From positions 2,356,001-2,420,000 of the forward strand of contig NZ_CP031417.1 of the NCBI RefSeq assembly GCF_003367395.1: a stretch of DNA of 64,000 nucleotides, in the 5' to 3' direction. The stretch is from Pseudolabrys taiwanensis (GTDB lineage: Bacteria > Pseudomonadota > Alphaproteobacteria > Rhizobiales > Xanthobacteraceae). Position numbers and translations under genes: made by a program. This document shows positions 24,294 to 32,637 of this stretch, piece after piece (position 1 is the first letter of the stretch; every line of letters begins with the position of its first letter). The notes below the pieces were generated by a model that did no database searches, was not told where the DNA came from, and saw only the letters and a program-made list of their open reading frames with translations.

Positions 24294-25082
24294 CTAGAGC
24301 CCCACGAAATCCTTGATCGCGGCGACGAAAGCCTGCGGCTGCTCGAGCGGCGGACAATGGCCGCAGCCGGGCAATTCGACGTAACGCGCGCCGGGAATCT
24401 TCTCGGCGACCTGCTTGTTCAGCGCCGGCGGCGTCGCCTGATCGAACTCGCCGCAGACGACCAAGGTCGGCACCCGCATGTGCGGCAGGAGCGGCACGAG
24501 ATCGGCCTCCTGCAGGATCTTGCACGCGGCTTGGAAAGCCTTGGGCTCGATGCCAAGCAGCACCTGCTTGCGCTCCTCGATCTTCTCGGGATGCGCCGTG
24601 AGATAAGCAGGCGAGAACACGCGTTTCGCGGCGATCTCGGCGATCGAACCGAGCCCGCCGGCGGCGACCTTGTCGGCCATGCCGGCGAACTGCTGCCGCC
24701 CCTCCTCGGGAAACGTGGCCGCGGCGTCGCAGACGACGAGCTTGGCGATGCGCTCCGGATGCGAGAGGGCGAAGGCGAGCGCCACCGTACCGCCGAAGCC
24801 ATTGCCGATCAGCACCGCGTCGTTGCCGATGCCGAACTCGTCGAAGCCGTCTTCGACCGTCGCCACATAAGCGTCGAGCAGCGGCAGCATCGGCGACTGT
24901 GAACCGTGGAAGCCCGGCAGGTTGATCACCGTCACCCGGTGCTTCTCGGCAAGCGCCGGCAGCACGGGATCGAAAGCGTGGCGGTCGGCGAGCAGCGAAT
25001 GCAGCAAGACGATGTCGCGCCCCGCGCCGGCGCGGACCGCTTTCAGCGCGCCGTGCGCGGCGCTCAGTTCTTCCATCTGCAT
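24294..25082 (-). CDS. Alpha/beta-hydrolase fold protein lacking the nucleophilic serine
   Basis: A 262-residue protein resembling 3-oxoadipate enol-lactonase-type hydrolases (VLLHSLLADRHAFDPVLPAL near 25-45; acid Asp in CGEFDQATPP; His in LPGCGHCPPLEQP). The nucleophile elbow, normally G-x-S-x-G-G, reads G93-N-G-F-G-G98, with Gly at position 95, so the Ser is lost while acid and base remain. It may be inactive or may use a serine-independent reaction such as decarboxylation or cofactor-free oxygenation. It lies downstream of gentisate dioxygenase, separated by a terminator. Confidence 0.82.
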   Translation of the reverse strand: MQMEELSAAHGALKAVRAGAGRDIVLLHSLLADRHAFDPVLPALAEKHRVTVINLPGFHGSQSPMLPLLDAYVATVEDGFDEFGIGNDAVLIGNGFGGTVALAFALSHPERIAKLVVCDAAATFPEEGRQQFAGMADKVAAGGLGSIAEIAAKRVFSPAYLTAHPEKIEERKQVLLGIEPKAFQAACKILQEADLVPLLPHMRVPTLVVCGEFDQATPPALNKQVAEKIPGARYVELPGCGHCPPLEQPQAFVAAIKDFVGL

Positions 25083-25159
25083 GGTCTCTCCTCACGCCCG
25101 TTGCCGAGTTCCAGACGATTATAACGCCGGGAGGCGGCTATTCGACCATGCGGGACGTC

Positions 25160-25194
25160 AAAAAACAAAAGGCCGCGCCCAATGGACGCGGCCT
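25160..25194 (-). terminator. Rho-independent terminator of the gentisate dioxygenase gene
   Basis: On the minus strand GGCCGCGTCC and GGGCGCGGCC pair almost perfectly around ATT and are followed by TTTTGTTTTTTG. It lies 31 bp after the stop of the dioxygenase gene and separates it from the alpha/beta-hydrolase gene. Confidence 0.88.
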
Positions 25195-25224
25195 CCGCAT
25201 TGGTCCCGTTAACGCGACGGTCCC

Positions 25225-26283
25225 TTACTTCCCCTCGCGCCAGATGCCGAGGGCTTCCTGCGCCGGGCGGTCGGAGATCGAGAACAGCACGGCATCTTCG
25301 CCCGCGACCTCGTGGTGGTAGCGCTTCCACGGCGGCACCACGAACACGTCGTTGACGCCCCACTCGATCGCCTTGCCGTCGACGATGGTCTTACCCTTGC
25401 CTTCAGCGACCGCGAACACGGCCGCGTCGGTCGAGCGATAGTCCTCACCCTTGAAGCCGCTCGGGAACAGCGACAGGTTGGCGCCCATCGTCGGCAGCAC
25501 GGGGCCGCCGTTGATCGGGTTGGCGTAGCGCACGCGCGCGCCGAAGCGCTTGTCGACGTCGCCGGTCTTCTTCAGACGCTCCAGGATCGGCCGCATCTTG
25601 GCGTAGGGATAGTTGATCACCGGCGAGCGGTTCATGTGCGCCGGCGCGCCGTCCGGCAGCACGCCCGAGGCGTAACGCTCGAACGAGTCGCCATCCTCGT
25701 GGTTCACGTTCTGCATCTTCTCGGTGAAGTGCTCGGCGAACGACGTCTGGAAGTGGTTGATGGTCGGCATGTCGAGCACGTCGAGCCACATCACCGGCTC
25801 CTTGCCGGGATTGCCGTGATCGTGCGGCGCCCAGTTGGCGGTGATGATGAAATCGCCGTGCGCCATCTCGGCCTTCTCGCCTTCCACCGCGGTGTAGGCG
25901 CCGTTGCCCTTGAGCACGAAGCGGATGGCGGAGGCGACGTGACGGTGCACGTCGGCGATCTCGCCCGGCATGATCAGCTGGATGCCGGCGAAGAGCGTGT
26001 TGGTGATGCGCGCCTTACCGGGATCGCCCGGGTTCTCGAGCACGAGCACGCGGCGCTCGGCTTCCTCGGCGGTGATGACATCGCCGGCCTCGAGCATCAG
26101 CTTCTCGACGTCCGGGAATTTCCAGATGTGCGGGACAATCTGGGTCTTCGGCTCCGGCGTGACGAGATTCTTCAGCACCTCCCACAGGGGGGCGAGGTTG
26201 TAGCCCGAGATCTTGTCGTAATAGGCCTGCCGGGCGAGCTGCAGATTGTGTTTGGGATTGGCTTCTGCGGTGGCGACCGCCAT
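25225..26283 (-). CDS. Gentisate 1,2-dioxygenase-like bicupin
   Basis: A 352-residue bicupin of the gentisate/1-hydroxy-2-naphthoate dioxygenase family. The N-terminal cupin (about 95-165) has the metal ligands in ADVHRHVASAIRFVLKGNG and ANWAPHDHGN; the C-terminal cupin (about 265-340) has KRYHHEVAGEDAVLF. The N-terminal segment ISGYNLAPLWEVLKNLVTPEPK is typical. The enzyme opens gentisate to maleylpyruvate with Fe(II) and O2. Substrate (gentisate or salicylate or hydroxynaphthoate) is not decided by sequence. A 23-bp palindrome lies upstream at 26412. Confidence 0.88.
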   Translation of the reverse strand: MAVATAEANPKHNLQLARQAYYDKISGYNLAPLWEVLKNLVTPEPKTQIVPHIWKFPDVEKLMLEAGDVITAEEAERRVLVLENPGDPGKARITNTLFAGIQLIMPGEIADVHRHVASAIRFVLKGNGAYTAVEGEKAEMAHGDFIITANWAPHDHGNPGKEPVMWLDVLDMPTINHFQTSFAEHFTEKMQNVNHEDGDSFERYASGVLPDGAPAHMNRSPVINYPYAKMRPILERLKKTGDVDKRFGARVRYANPINGGPVLPTMGANLSLFPSGFKGEDYRSTDAAVFAVAEGKGKTIVDGKAIEWGVNDVFVVPPWKRYHHEVAGEDAVLFSISDRPAQEALGIWREGK

Positions 26284-26411
26284 GGCGTTGCTCCGTGATT
26301 TTCGAACTGTTTCTATCCAGCGCCGACAGGTTAACGAACCCAGGGCCGACGCTGTTTCCTCTCTCCATTTAAGTATCTACCCACCGCCGCGCGATGTCAC
26401 GGGTGCGCGGC

Positions 26412-26434
26412 AATTTCTCACATATTGCGAATTT
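26412..26434. promoter_or_regulatory. Operator-like palindrome upstream of the gentisate dioxygenase gene (site 1)
   Basis: AATTTCTCA-5 bp-TGCGAATTT, an imperfect inverted repeat (7 of 9 positions). The same arrangement with the same 5-bp spacer occurs upstream of the FAH-family gene at 30125. It lies about 130 bp upstream of the start at 26283. The regulator is unknown and not in the window as far as I can see. Confidence 0.5.
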
Positions 26435-26452
26435 TGCTATTCAGCCGCGCGG

Positions 26453-27211
26453 TCAGTTGTTGACCGAACCGCCGTCAACCACCAGCGACTGCCCGGTGAC
26501 GAAATCGCTGTCGGCGGAACACAGGAACAGCAGCGCACCGGTCAGGTCTTCCGGGTAGCCGTCGCGCTTGAAGGCGCGCGTGTTGCGCACCTTCTCCCGC
26601 TCCTCCTCGACGTGCTGGGTGTTGCCGAGCCCCGTGTCCGACAGGATATAGCCCGGCGAAAGCGTATTCACAGCGATGCCGTGCGCCCCCAACTCGCGCG
26701 ACAGCGAGCGCGTGAAGGCCAGCATGGCGCCCTTGGAGACCACGTAAGGCAGCATGCGCGGGGTGCCCTTGTAGGCCGTGCCGGAGGCGATGTTGACGAT
26801 CTTGCCGCTCTTCTGCGCGATCATGTGCGGCGACACGTGCCGCACCATCAGATACGGCCCGCGCACATTGATCGCCATCACCTTGTCCCACACCTCGACG
26901 TCCCACTCATTGAAATTGCGCGGGGCGAGCGTCGCATAAAGCGCGGCGTTATTGACGAGGATATCGATGCGGCCGAAGCGCGTGACCGTGTCGGCCACCA
27001 GCGCTTTCACCTGCGCCTCGTCGCTGACGTCGCAGGTCGCGCTCGCCGCGCTGCCGCCCTTGGCCGCGATCTCGGCCACCACCGGCGCCCCATCCGCGAT
27101 ATCGGCGATCATCACGCGCGCGCCTTCGGCGGCCAGCGCCAGCGCATAATGCCGCCCGATGCCGCGCGCGCCGCCGGTGACGAGCGCAACCTTGTTTGCG
27201 AGCTTAGCCAT
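26453..27211 (-). CDS. Short-chain dehydrogenase/reductase (SDR)
   Basis: A 252-residue classical SDR with the cofactor motif TGGARGIGRHYAL near residues 11-23, NNAALYA near 87, catalytic Ser in IVNIASGTA near 138, and Y-x-x-x-K in YVVSKGAML near 153. Residue D-I-A after the second strand (IADIAD) indicates NAD+ preference. I chose ATG 27211 (MAKLANK). It reads toward the gentisate dioxygenase gene and is probably part of the same catabolic region; the substrate is unknown. Confidence 0.88.
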   Translation of the reverse strand: MAKLANKVALVTGGARGIGRHYALALAAEGARVMIADIADGAPVVAEIAAKGGSAASATCDVSDEAQVKALVADTVTRFGRIDILVNNAALYATLAPRNFNEWDVEVWDKVMAINVRGPYLMVRHVSPHMIAQKSGKIVNIASGTAYKGTPRMLPYVVSKGAMLAFTRSLSRELGAHGIAVNTLSPGYILSDTGLGNTQHVEEEREKVRNTRAFKRDGYPEDLTGALLFLCSADSDFVTGQSLVVDGGSVNN

Positions 27212-27239
27212 TGCGTATCGCTCCCACATTCTTTTGTTC

Positions 27240-27320
27240 TGCCGGGCTTGACCCGACGATCCCGCTTAGGCGAGCACTGTGCGTAACCCAAGGGAGAGGC
27301 CCGGCACAAGGCGGGCATGA
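27240..27320. repeat. Degenerate palindromic repeat
   Basis: CTGCCGGGCTTGACCC at the left and GGCCCGGCACAAGGCGGGCATGA at the right are remnants of the ATGCCCGGC-type element. It lies between two divergent genes and may have separated or replaced their promoters. Confidence 0.5.
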
Positions 27321-27335
27321 TGGAGGTTGACGCAT

Positions 27336-27956
27336 ATGCCGGGTGATATCACCGACCGCCTTGAAATCCGCGAGTTGGTCGACAACTGGGTGCTGTGGCG
27401 CGACGCGCGCCGGTGGGACCGTTTCCGCACGCTGTGGCATCCGGAAGGGCGGATGTGGGCAACCTGGTTTCAGGGCACCTACGAAGAGTTCATCAAGGTC
27501 AGCCAGGAAGGCTTCGATCGCGGCGCGCGCATCGTCCACATGATGGGCGGCACCACCATCGACTTCGCCGGCACCCGCGCCATCGCGCAGAGCAAGATCG
27601 CCATCAACCAGCGCGCGCCGATCGAAGGCGTGCTGTGCGACGTCGAATGCACCGGCCGCGCTTACGACTTCCTCGAGAAGCGGGGCGGCAAATGGGGCAT
27701 CGTGCTGCGCCGGCACATCTACGAGAAGGACCGCATCTTCCCGGTCGATCCCGGCACCATGCCGCGGCTCGACCCGCACCTGCTGGCCAAATATCCCGAG
27801 GGCTACCGCCACCTCGCTTATCTACAAGCCAAAGTCGGCTACGACGTCAAAAGGGACCTGCCCGGCCTTGCCGGTCCCGAGCTTGAAGCGCTGTATGCGC
27901 AGGGCGAGACGTGGCTGAACGGCGGCGCGATCGATCTCGTCCCGCGCGCGTCTTAA
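27336..27956 (+). CDS. SnoaL/NTF2-like domain protein
   Basis: A 206-residue protein with an NTF2/SnoaL-like N-terminal domain of about 150 residues (DRLEIRELVDNWVLWRDARRW for the first helix pair, then FRTLWHPEGRMWATWFQGTY). A 50-residue tail follows (AKYPEGYRHLAYLQAKVGYD). Such proteins act as isomerases, dehydratases or ligand-binding modules; no catalytic residue set can be named. I chose ATG 27336 over TTG 27327. It is convergent with the Bug-protein gene, 21 bp apart. Confidence 0.75.
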   Translation: MPGDITDRLEIRELVDNWVLWRDARRWDRFRTLWHPEGRMWATWFQGTYEEFIKVSQEGFDRGARIVHMMGGTTIDFAGTRAIAQSKIAINQRAPIEGVLCDVECTGRAYDFLEKRGGKWGIVLRRHIYEKDRIFPVDPGTMPRLDPHLLAKYPEGYRHLAYLQAKVGYDVKRDLPGLAGPELEALYAQGETWLNGGAIDLVPRAS

Positions 27957-27977
27957 CGGCAAGCCGGCCGCCAACTG

Positions 27978-28949
27978 TTATTCCGGCTGCAGCCCGGCCT
28001 TGTCCCGCACGTCCTTCCATTTGACGACGTCGGCCGCCAGGTGTTCGCCGAACTCGGCCGGCGTCGAGACATGAACCACCGCGCCGACCTTGGCGAGCTT
28101 CTCGCGGATATCCGGCCGCGACAAAATTTCCTTCAGCGCCGCATTGGTCTTGTCGACGATCGGCTGCGGCGTGCCGGCAGGATAGACAAAGCCATACCAG
28201 CTCAAGACCGCGTAACCGGGCACACCAGACTCCGCGACGGTCGGCGTATCGGGGATGATGGGCCAGCGCTGCGGCGTCGCCACGGCAAGAAGCTTCAAAT
28301 CGCCGGCCTGCACCTGACCGAGCACGGCGTGCACCAGCTCGACGGCATAATCCACCTCGCCGGCGCGCAAGGCGGCGACCACGGCCGGTGTGCCGCGATA
28401 AGGGATGTGCTTCACGTCCATGCCGGTCATCTGCCGCAGCAGCTCGCCGGCAAAATGCTGGGTCGAGCCGACGCCGACGCTGGCGAAGTTGAGCTTGCCG
28501 GGCGAAGCCTTCGCAAGCGCGACGAGGCCCTTGATGTCGTTGGCGGGAAAGTCCTTGCGCGCGACGACGACGAACGCGGAGTCGGCCACCCACGACACCG
28601 GCGCAAAGTCTTTCACGGAGTCATAACGCAGCGATTTGAGCATCACGGCTGAAATCGCGTGGCCGGCGCTCAGCATCGACGCGGTGTAGCCATCCGGCGC
28701 CGCCTTGGCGACCTGCTCGGAAGCGATCGAGCCGCCGGCGCCGGGCTTGTTCTCGACCACGACCGATTGATGCAGCAGTTCCGACAGAGGCTGGGCGACG
28801 ACCCGCGAAACGATGTCGGTACCACCGCCCGCACCAAAGCCGACGAGCACGCGGATCGGCCTTTCGCTTGGCCACTCCGCGGCGTCGACGCTCGCGGCAA
28901 AGCCGGCCAAGCAAGCGGCCACAAGCACCGTCTTTACGATGTGATTCAT
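27978..28949 (-). CDS. Bug-family (TctC-like) periplasmic solute-binding protein
   Basis: A 323-residue protein with a signal peptide (MNHIVKTVLVAACLAGFAAS...DA) and the typical Bug sequence: PSERPIRVLVGFGAGGGTDI near 30, VVVENKPGAGGSIASE near 62, PDGYTASMLSAGHAI near 88 and GELLRQMTGMDVKHIPYRG near 150. Bug proteins bind organic acids and usually serve tripartite tricarboxylate transporters. The TctA and TctB membrane components are absent here, so it is an orphan, as is common. It follows the FAH-family gene on the same strand. Confidence 0.9.
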   Translation of the reverse strand: MNHIVKTVLVAACLAGFAASVDAAEWPSERPIRVLVGFGAGGGTDIVSRVVAQPLSELLHQSVVVENKPGAGGSIASEQVAKAAPDGYTASMLSAGHAISAVMLKSLRYDSVKDFAPVSWVADSAFVVVARKDFPANDIKGLVALAKASPGKLNFASVGVGSTQHFAGELLRQMTGMDVKHIPYRGTPAVVAALRAGEVDYAVELVHAVLGQVQAGDLKLLAVATPQRWPIIPDTPTVAESGVPGYAVLSWYGFVYPAGTPQPIVDKTNAALKEILSRPDIREKLAKVGAVVHVSTPAEFGEHLAADVVKWKDVRDKAGLQPE

Positions 28950-29036
28950 GGCGTTCCCCACAGGCTCAGGGCACGCTCTTACGGCGCGCCTCAGGAGATC
29001 ACAGGGAACGTGGCGGGACGCTATGTTGTCAATGGG

Positions 29037-29145
29037 TCATTCCGGGGCGCACCGAAGGTGCGAACCCGGAATCCGGAAGAGGATGCAGCGCGGTTGTTTC
29101 TGGATTCCGGGTTCGCGGGCTTTCAGCCCGCGCCCCGGAATGACA
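29037..29145. repeat. Dispersed palindromic repeat (GTCATTCCGGGGCGC type)
   Basis: A nearly perfect long inverted repeat: GTCATTCCGGGGCGC and GCGCCCCGGAATGAC at the ends, CGAACCCGGAATCC and GGATTCCGGGTTCG inside. It lies directly after the stop of the FAH-family gene and could act as a terminator or mRNA stabiliser. Confidence 0.8.
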
Positions 29146-29147
29146 GA

Positions 29148-30023
29148 TCACTTCTCGTCTTCGATCGTATTGCGCAGTACGCCGATGTCCTGGATCTCGA
29201 CCTCGGCCACGTCGCCCGCCTTCATCCACACCGGCTCGGGCTTGCGTGCATGGCCGACGCCCGACGGCGTGCCGGTGAACAGGATGTCGCCCGGCTCCAG
29301 CGTCATGCCTTCGGAGAGATAGACCAGCGATTCAGCGACCGGGAACATGAACATGTCGGTGTTCGCCGACTGCATGGTCTTGCCGTTGAGGCGGGTCTCG
29401 ATCTTCAGACCCTTGGCGCCGCGCGGCAGTTCATCGGCCGTGACCATCCACGGACCGATCGAGCCGGACTGGTCGAAGTTCTTGCCCATGCCCCACTGCG
29501 TGGTGTGGCGCTGATATTCGCGGATCGAACCTTCGTTGCCGACGGTGTAACCGGCGACGATGTCGCAGGCGTTCTCCAGCGTCAGATGCTTGGCGCGCTT
29601 GCCGATGATGACGACGAGTTCGCCTTCGTAGTCGAACTGGATCGACTTCTTCGGCCGGATCAGCGGCTGCAGATGCCCCGTCAGCGACGACAGCATGCGG
29701 AAGAAGATCGACTGGAATTTCGGGATGTTGTCCTTCTGCGGGCCTTCCTTGACGTGATCGAGATAATTGAGGCCGAGGCAGATGATCTTGCCGGGCTTGG
29801 CGACCGGCAGGGTGAATTTCAGGCTCGTGAGCGGCTTCTTGGCCGAGGCCGGCGCCTTCTTGGCGATGTCGGCGAGGCCCTTGAGGTCGCCGTCGGTCGA
29901 GCGCAGATATTCGCCGAGATCGGAGGGAATGCTCGGGTCCACCGCCTGGATGTCGATGACATTATCGCCCTCGACGACGCCGAACCGCGCCCCATTGTTC
30001 GTTTCAAAGCCAACGATTTTCAT
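29148..30023 (-). CDS. Fumarylacetoacetate hydrolase (FAH) family protein, probable acylpyruvate hydrolase
   Basis: A 291-residue FAH-family enzyme. Metal-site landmarks are CLGLNYLDHVKE near 82, FDYEGELVVIIGKRAKHL near 126 (E-x-E), VAGYTVGNEGSIREYQRH near 150 (family usually has N-D; here N-E) and GKNFDQSGSIGPW near 175. It ends with DILFTGTPSGVGHARKP. Such enzymes hydrolyse fumarylpyruvate or maleylpyruvate to pyruvate and a C4 acid, the step after gentisate dioxygenase. No maleylpyruvate isomerase is seen, so direct maleylpyruvate hydrolysis is possible. An operator like that of the dioxygenase gene is upstream. Confidence 0.88.
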   Translation of the reverse strand: MKIVGFETNNGARFGVVEGDNVIDIQAVDPSIPSDLGEYLRSTDGDLKGLADIAKKAPASAKKPLTSLKFTLPVAKPGKIICLGLNYLDHVKEGPQKDNIPKFQSIFFRMLSSLTGHLQPLIRPKKSIQFDYEGELVVIIGKRAKHLTLENACDIVAGYTVGNEGSIREYQRHTTQWGMGKNFDQSGSIGPWMVTADELPRGAKGLKIETRLNGKTMQSANTDMFMFPVAESLVYLSEGMTLEPGDILFTGTPSGVGHARKPEPVWMKAGDVAEVEIQDIGVLRNTIEDEK

Positions 30024-30124
30024 GAATACCTGCCTTGCCGTTACTCCCCGCCCGCTTTCGGCCGGGCGCGGCAAGGCTTAGAGCAATTTCCGGCGCGCGG
30101 GAAGCGGGCCGGCGCGCGGGTCCG

Positions 30125-30147
30125 AATTCCTCACAATATGAGAAATT
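30125..30147. promoter_or_regulatory. Operator-like palindrome upstream of the FAH-family gene (site 2)
   Basis: Read on the minus strand: AATTTCTCA-5 bp-TGAGGAATT, 8 of 9 positions symmetrical. It matches site 1 at 26412 in both arms and spacer. It is about 100 bp upstream of the start codon at 30023. Confidence 0.55.
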
Positions 30148-30189
30148 CCGACAGCGCGCCGATGCGAGCCCGGACGCCGTGCGCCCGCG

Positions 30190-31182
30190 TTACGAGGCGG
30201 GCCGCGGCTCTTGCGTCAGGGTGAAGGCCTGGATCGAGAAATAGCCCTGCTTGTCCGTCCACATGCCGTCGGGCAGCCAGCCGACGCCGCGCGCCAAAGC
30301 GCGCAACGAGTCCGGGCTGTATTTGTAGCTGTTCTCGGTGTGGATGGTTTCGCCGGCGCGGAATTCGATCGTGTCGCCCAGCACCTTCACCTTCTGCCGC
30401 TTGAGGCTCGCGAGATGCATCTCGATGCGATTGCGCTCGCGGTTGAAGAAAGCGTGGTGTTCGAACGAGGCGAGATCGATGTTGCCGTCGAGCTCGCGAT
30501 TGATGCGGGTGAGCAGATTGAGATTGAACGCGGCGGTGACGCCGGCCGCATCGTTATAAGCGGCGTTGAGGATCTCGGCATCCTTGATCAGATCGGCGCC
30601 GACGATGAGCACCGATTTCGAGCCGAGGATCCGCGCCGCGTTGCGCAGGAACGCCGCCGCTTCGTGCGGCTCGAAATTGCCGATGGTCGAGCCCGGAAAG
30701 AAGCCGACGCGCACCGGCGCGGTGCGCGCTTCTTCCGGCAGATCGAACGGATAACAGAAGTCGGCGACGACCGGCAGCACCTTCAGATTGGGATAATCGG
30801 CGCGCAGCTCGGCCGCCTCGCCGGCCAGCATCTCGCCGCTGATATCGACCGGCACGTAACAGGCCAGAGGCCGCACGGCATCGAGCAGGATGCGCGCTTT
30901 CTTGTTCGAGCCGCTGCCGAACTCGACCAGCGCGGCGCCCTCCGGAATCAATTTGGCGATCTCCGCCGCGTGGTCGCGCAACGCCTGCATCTCGCAGCGC
31001 GTGGGATAATACTCGGGCTGGTCGGTAATCTTGTCGAACAGGGCGGACCCTGTCTCGTCGTAGAAATACTTGGCAGCGATGCGCTTCGGCGTCGCCTTCA
31101 ATCCTTCCAGCACTTCGGCCGCGAACGGCGATAGTTCGCCTTGCTGCGGCTGCTTGCGGGACGTACGTGCCAACGCGCTCAT
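30190..31182 (-). CDS. egtD: L-histidine N-alpha-methyltransferase EgtD
   Basis: A 330-residue protein with the EgtD sequence set: IAAKYFYDETGSALFDKITD near 35, PEYYPTRCE near 56, VEFGSGSNKKARILLDA near 86 (SAM motif), VPVDISGEML near 110, FFPGSTIGNFEP near 160 and ENSYKYS near 285. It methylates histidine three times to hercynine, the first step of ergothioneine synthesis. It is 22 bp downstream of egtB on the same strand, forming a two-gene operon. Confidence 0.95.
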   Translation of the reverse strand: MSALARTSRKQPQQGELSPFAAEVLEGLKATPKRIAAKYFYDETGSALFDKITDQPEYYPTRCEMQALRDHAAEIAKLIPEGAALVEFGSGSNKKARILLDAVRPLACYVPVDISGEMLAGEAAELRADYPNLKVLPVVADFCYPFDLPEEARTAPVRVGFFPGSTIGNFEPHEAAAFLRNAARILGSKSVLIVGADLIKDAEILNAAYNDAAGVTAAFNLNLLTRINRELDGNIDLASFEHHAFFNRERNRIEMHLASLKRQKVKVLGDTIEFRAGETIHTENSYKYSPDSLRALARGVGWLPDGMWTDKQGYFSIQAFTLTQEPRPAS

Positions 31183-31204
31183 GATTGCCTCTTAACGCTT
31201 CACG

Positions 31205-32437
31205 TTAGATGAATTCGATCAGACGCACGCCGCTGAACTGCCAGCGCGCCGGCGGATAGAAGAAATTGCGATAGCTCGCGCGGGCGTGGCCCTCGGGAGT
31301 GGCCAGCGAGGAGCCGCGAAGCACCATCTGGCTGACCATGAACTTGCCGTTGTATTCGCCGAGAGCCCCTTCAGCCGCCCGGTACCCGGCGTACGGTAGA
31401 TAGGCGCTGCGGGTCCATTGCCAAGTGGCGCCGAAGGCGTCGGCCAACAAGCCCGCCCGCGCCGCCGTCTCCCACTCCGCTTCGCTCGGCAGGTCCTTGC
31501 CGGCAAAGCGGGCGAAAGCATCGGCTTCGAAATAGCTGATATGCGCGACCGGAGCGTTCGGATCGACCGGCTTGCGCCCGCCGAGCGTCATCACGGTCCA
31601 GCCGCCGTCGTCCTCGCGCCAATAACCCGGCGCTTGCCAGCCTTCGGTCTGCACGGTGGCCCAGCCGTCCGACAACCAGAGCGATGGCGTCGCATAGCCG
31701 CCCGCGGCCATGAAATCGAGCCACTCGCCGTTGGTGACGAGATGACGCGCGATGCGCACGCGCGGGATCAGTTCGTCGTGGCGCGGCAGCTCGTTGTCGA
31801 AACAATAGCCCTCGCCGTCATGGCCGATCGGGTGAATGCCGGCCGGCACCTCGACGAAGCCGCGCGGTCCCTGCGCCGGCTTGGGCGGCTGCCAGTTCGG
31901 ATCGTAAGCGGGATCGGTCGGATTCTGCGCGAAGGCATGCAGGATGTCGGTGAGCAGCAACTCCTGATGCTGCTGCTCGTGATGCAGACCGATCTCGAGA
32001 ATCTCGAACACGAGCTTGGCTTGCGCGAACGGCACCTGTTCGATCAGCCGCTCGACCGCGGCGTCGACATGCGCGCGATACGCGGTGACTTCCTCGCCGT
32101 TCGGCCGCGTGATCAGGCCGCGTTGCGGGCGCGCATGGCGCGGACCGGCGGCGACGTAATAGGAGTTGAACAGAAACGAGAAGCGCTCGTCGAAGGGCTG
32201 ATAACCCGGCAGATATTCGCGCAGCAGAAACTGCTCGAAGAACCAGGTGACGTGCGCGCGATGCCATTTGGTCGGGCTGGCATCGGCCATCGACTGGATG
32301 ATCTGATCCTCGGCCGACAAATGCGCGGCACGCGATTCGGTATCCGCCCTCACGCGGCGGAAGGCATCGCGCCAGAAGAGGCGGAAATCATCGACTGTCG
32401 GCGCAGACGTGCGCGCCGAAGCTGCATGGGATGGCAT
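31205..32437 (-). CDS. egtB: Ergothioneine biosynthesis sulfoxide synthase EgtB
   Basis: A 410-residue protein with an N-terminal DinB-like domain (about 15-170) carrying the iron-binding LHHEQQHQE motif near 152-160. A C-terminal FGE/sulfatase-modifying-factor domain follows (about 190-410, DLPSEAEWETAAR, GATWQWTRSAYLPYAGY, RGSSLATPEGHARASYRNFF). It uses O2 to join hercynine with a thiol (gamma-glutamyl-cysteine or cysteine). egtA, egtC and egtE are not nearby, so the thiol substrate and lyase cannot be deduced. First gene of the egtBD operon. Confidence 0.95.
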   Translation of the reverse strand: MPSHAASARTSAPTVDDFRLFWRDAFRRVRADTESRAAHLSAEDQIIQSMADASPTKWHRAHVTWFFEQFLLREYLPGYQPFDERFSFLFNSYYVAAGPRHARPQRGLITRPNGEEVTAYRAHVDAAVERLIEQVPFAQAKLVFEILEIGLHHEQQHQELLLTDILHAFAQNPTDPAYDPNWQPPKPAQGPRGFVEVPAGIHPIGHDGEGYCFDNELPRHDELIPRVRIARHLVTNGEWLDFMAAGGYATPSLWLSDGWATVQTEGWQAPGYWREDDGGWTVMTLGGRKPVDPNAPVAHISYFEADAFARFAGKDLPSEAEWETAARAGLLADAFGATWQWTRSAYLPYAGYRAAEGALGEYNGKFMVSQMVLRGSSLATPEGHARASYRNFFYPPARWQFSGVRLIEFI

Positions 32438-32580
32438 TGAGGTGCCTCCGTAGGCAAATGCAAAGGGATGCGGCAGTCGATGTACGTATGGATACGAACG
32501 ATGAATGCAATTGTTCCACCATCGGCCATGTGGAGCAACCCTATGTCCTTCGCTCGGCCCCGCAGGCGATACAAATGCTT

Positions 32581-32631
32581 CGGCGCGGCAGTGTTAACGC
32601 CGCGCCGAGCGAATGGTTCAAATTAATTTGA
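32581..32631. other. 9-bp hairpin plus 14-bp perfect palindrome after dadA
   Basis: CGGCGCGGC (32581-32589) and GCCGCGCCG (32599-32607) form a strong stem just after the minus-strand dadA gene; no T-run follows it, so it is a weak terminator at best. Between it and the dadA stop lies TCAAATTAATTTGA (32618-32631), a perfect AT-rich palindrome that looks like an operator, possibly for the egtBD operon 180 bp downstream. Confidence 0.4.
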
Positions 32632-32637
32632 GGAGTC

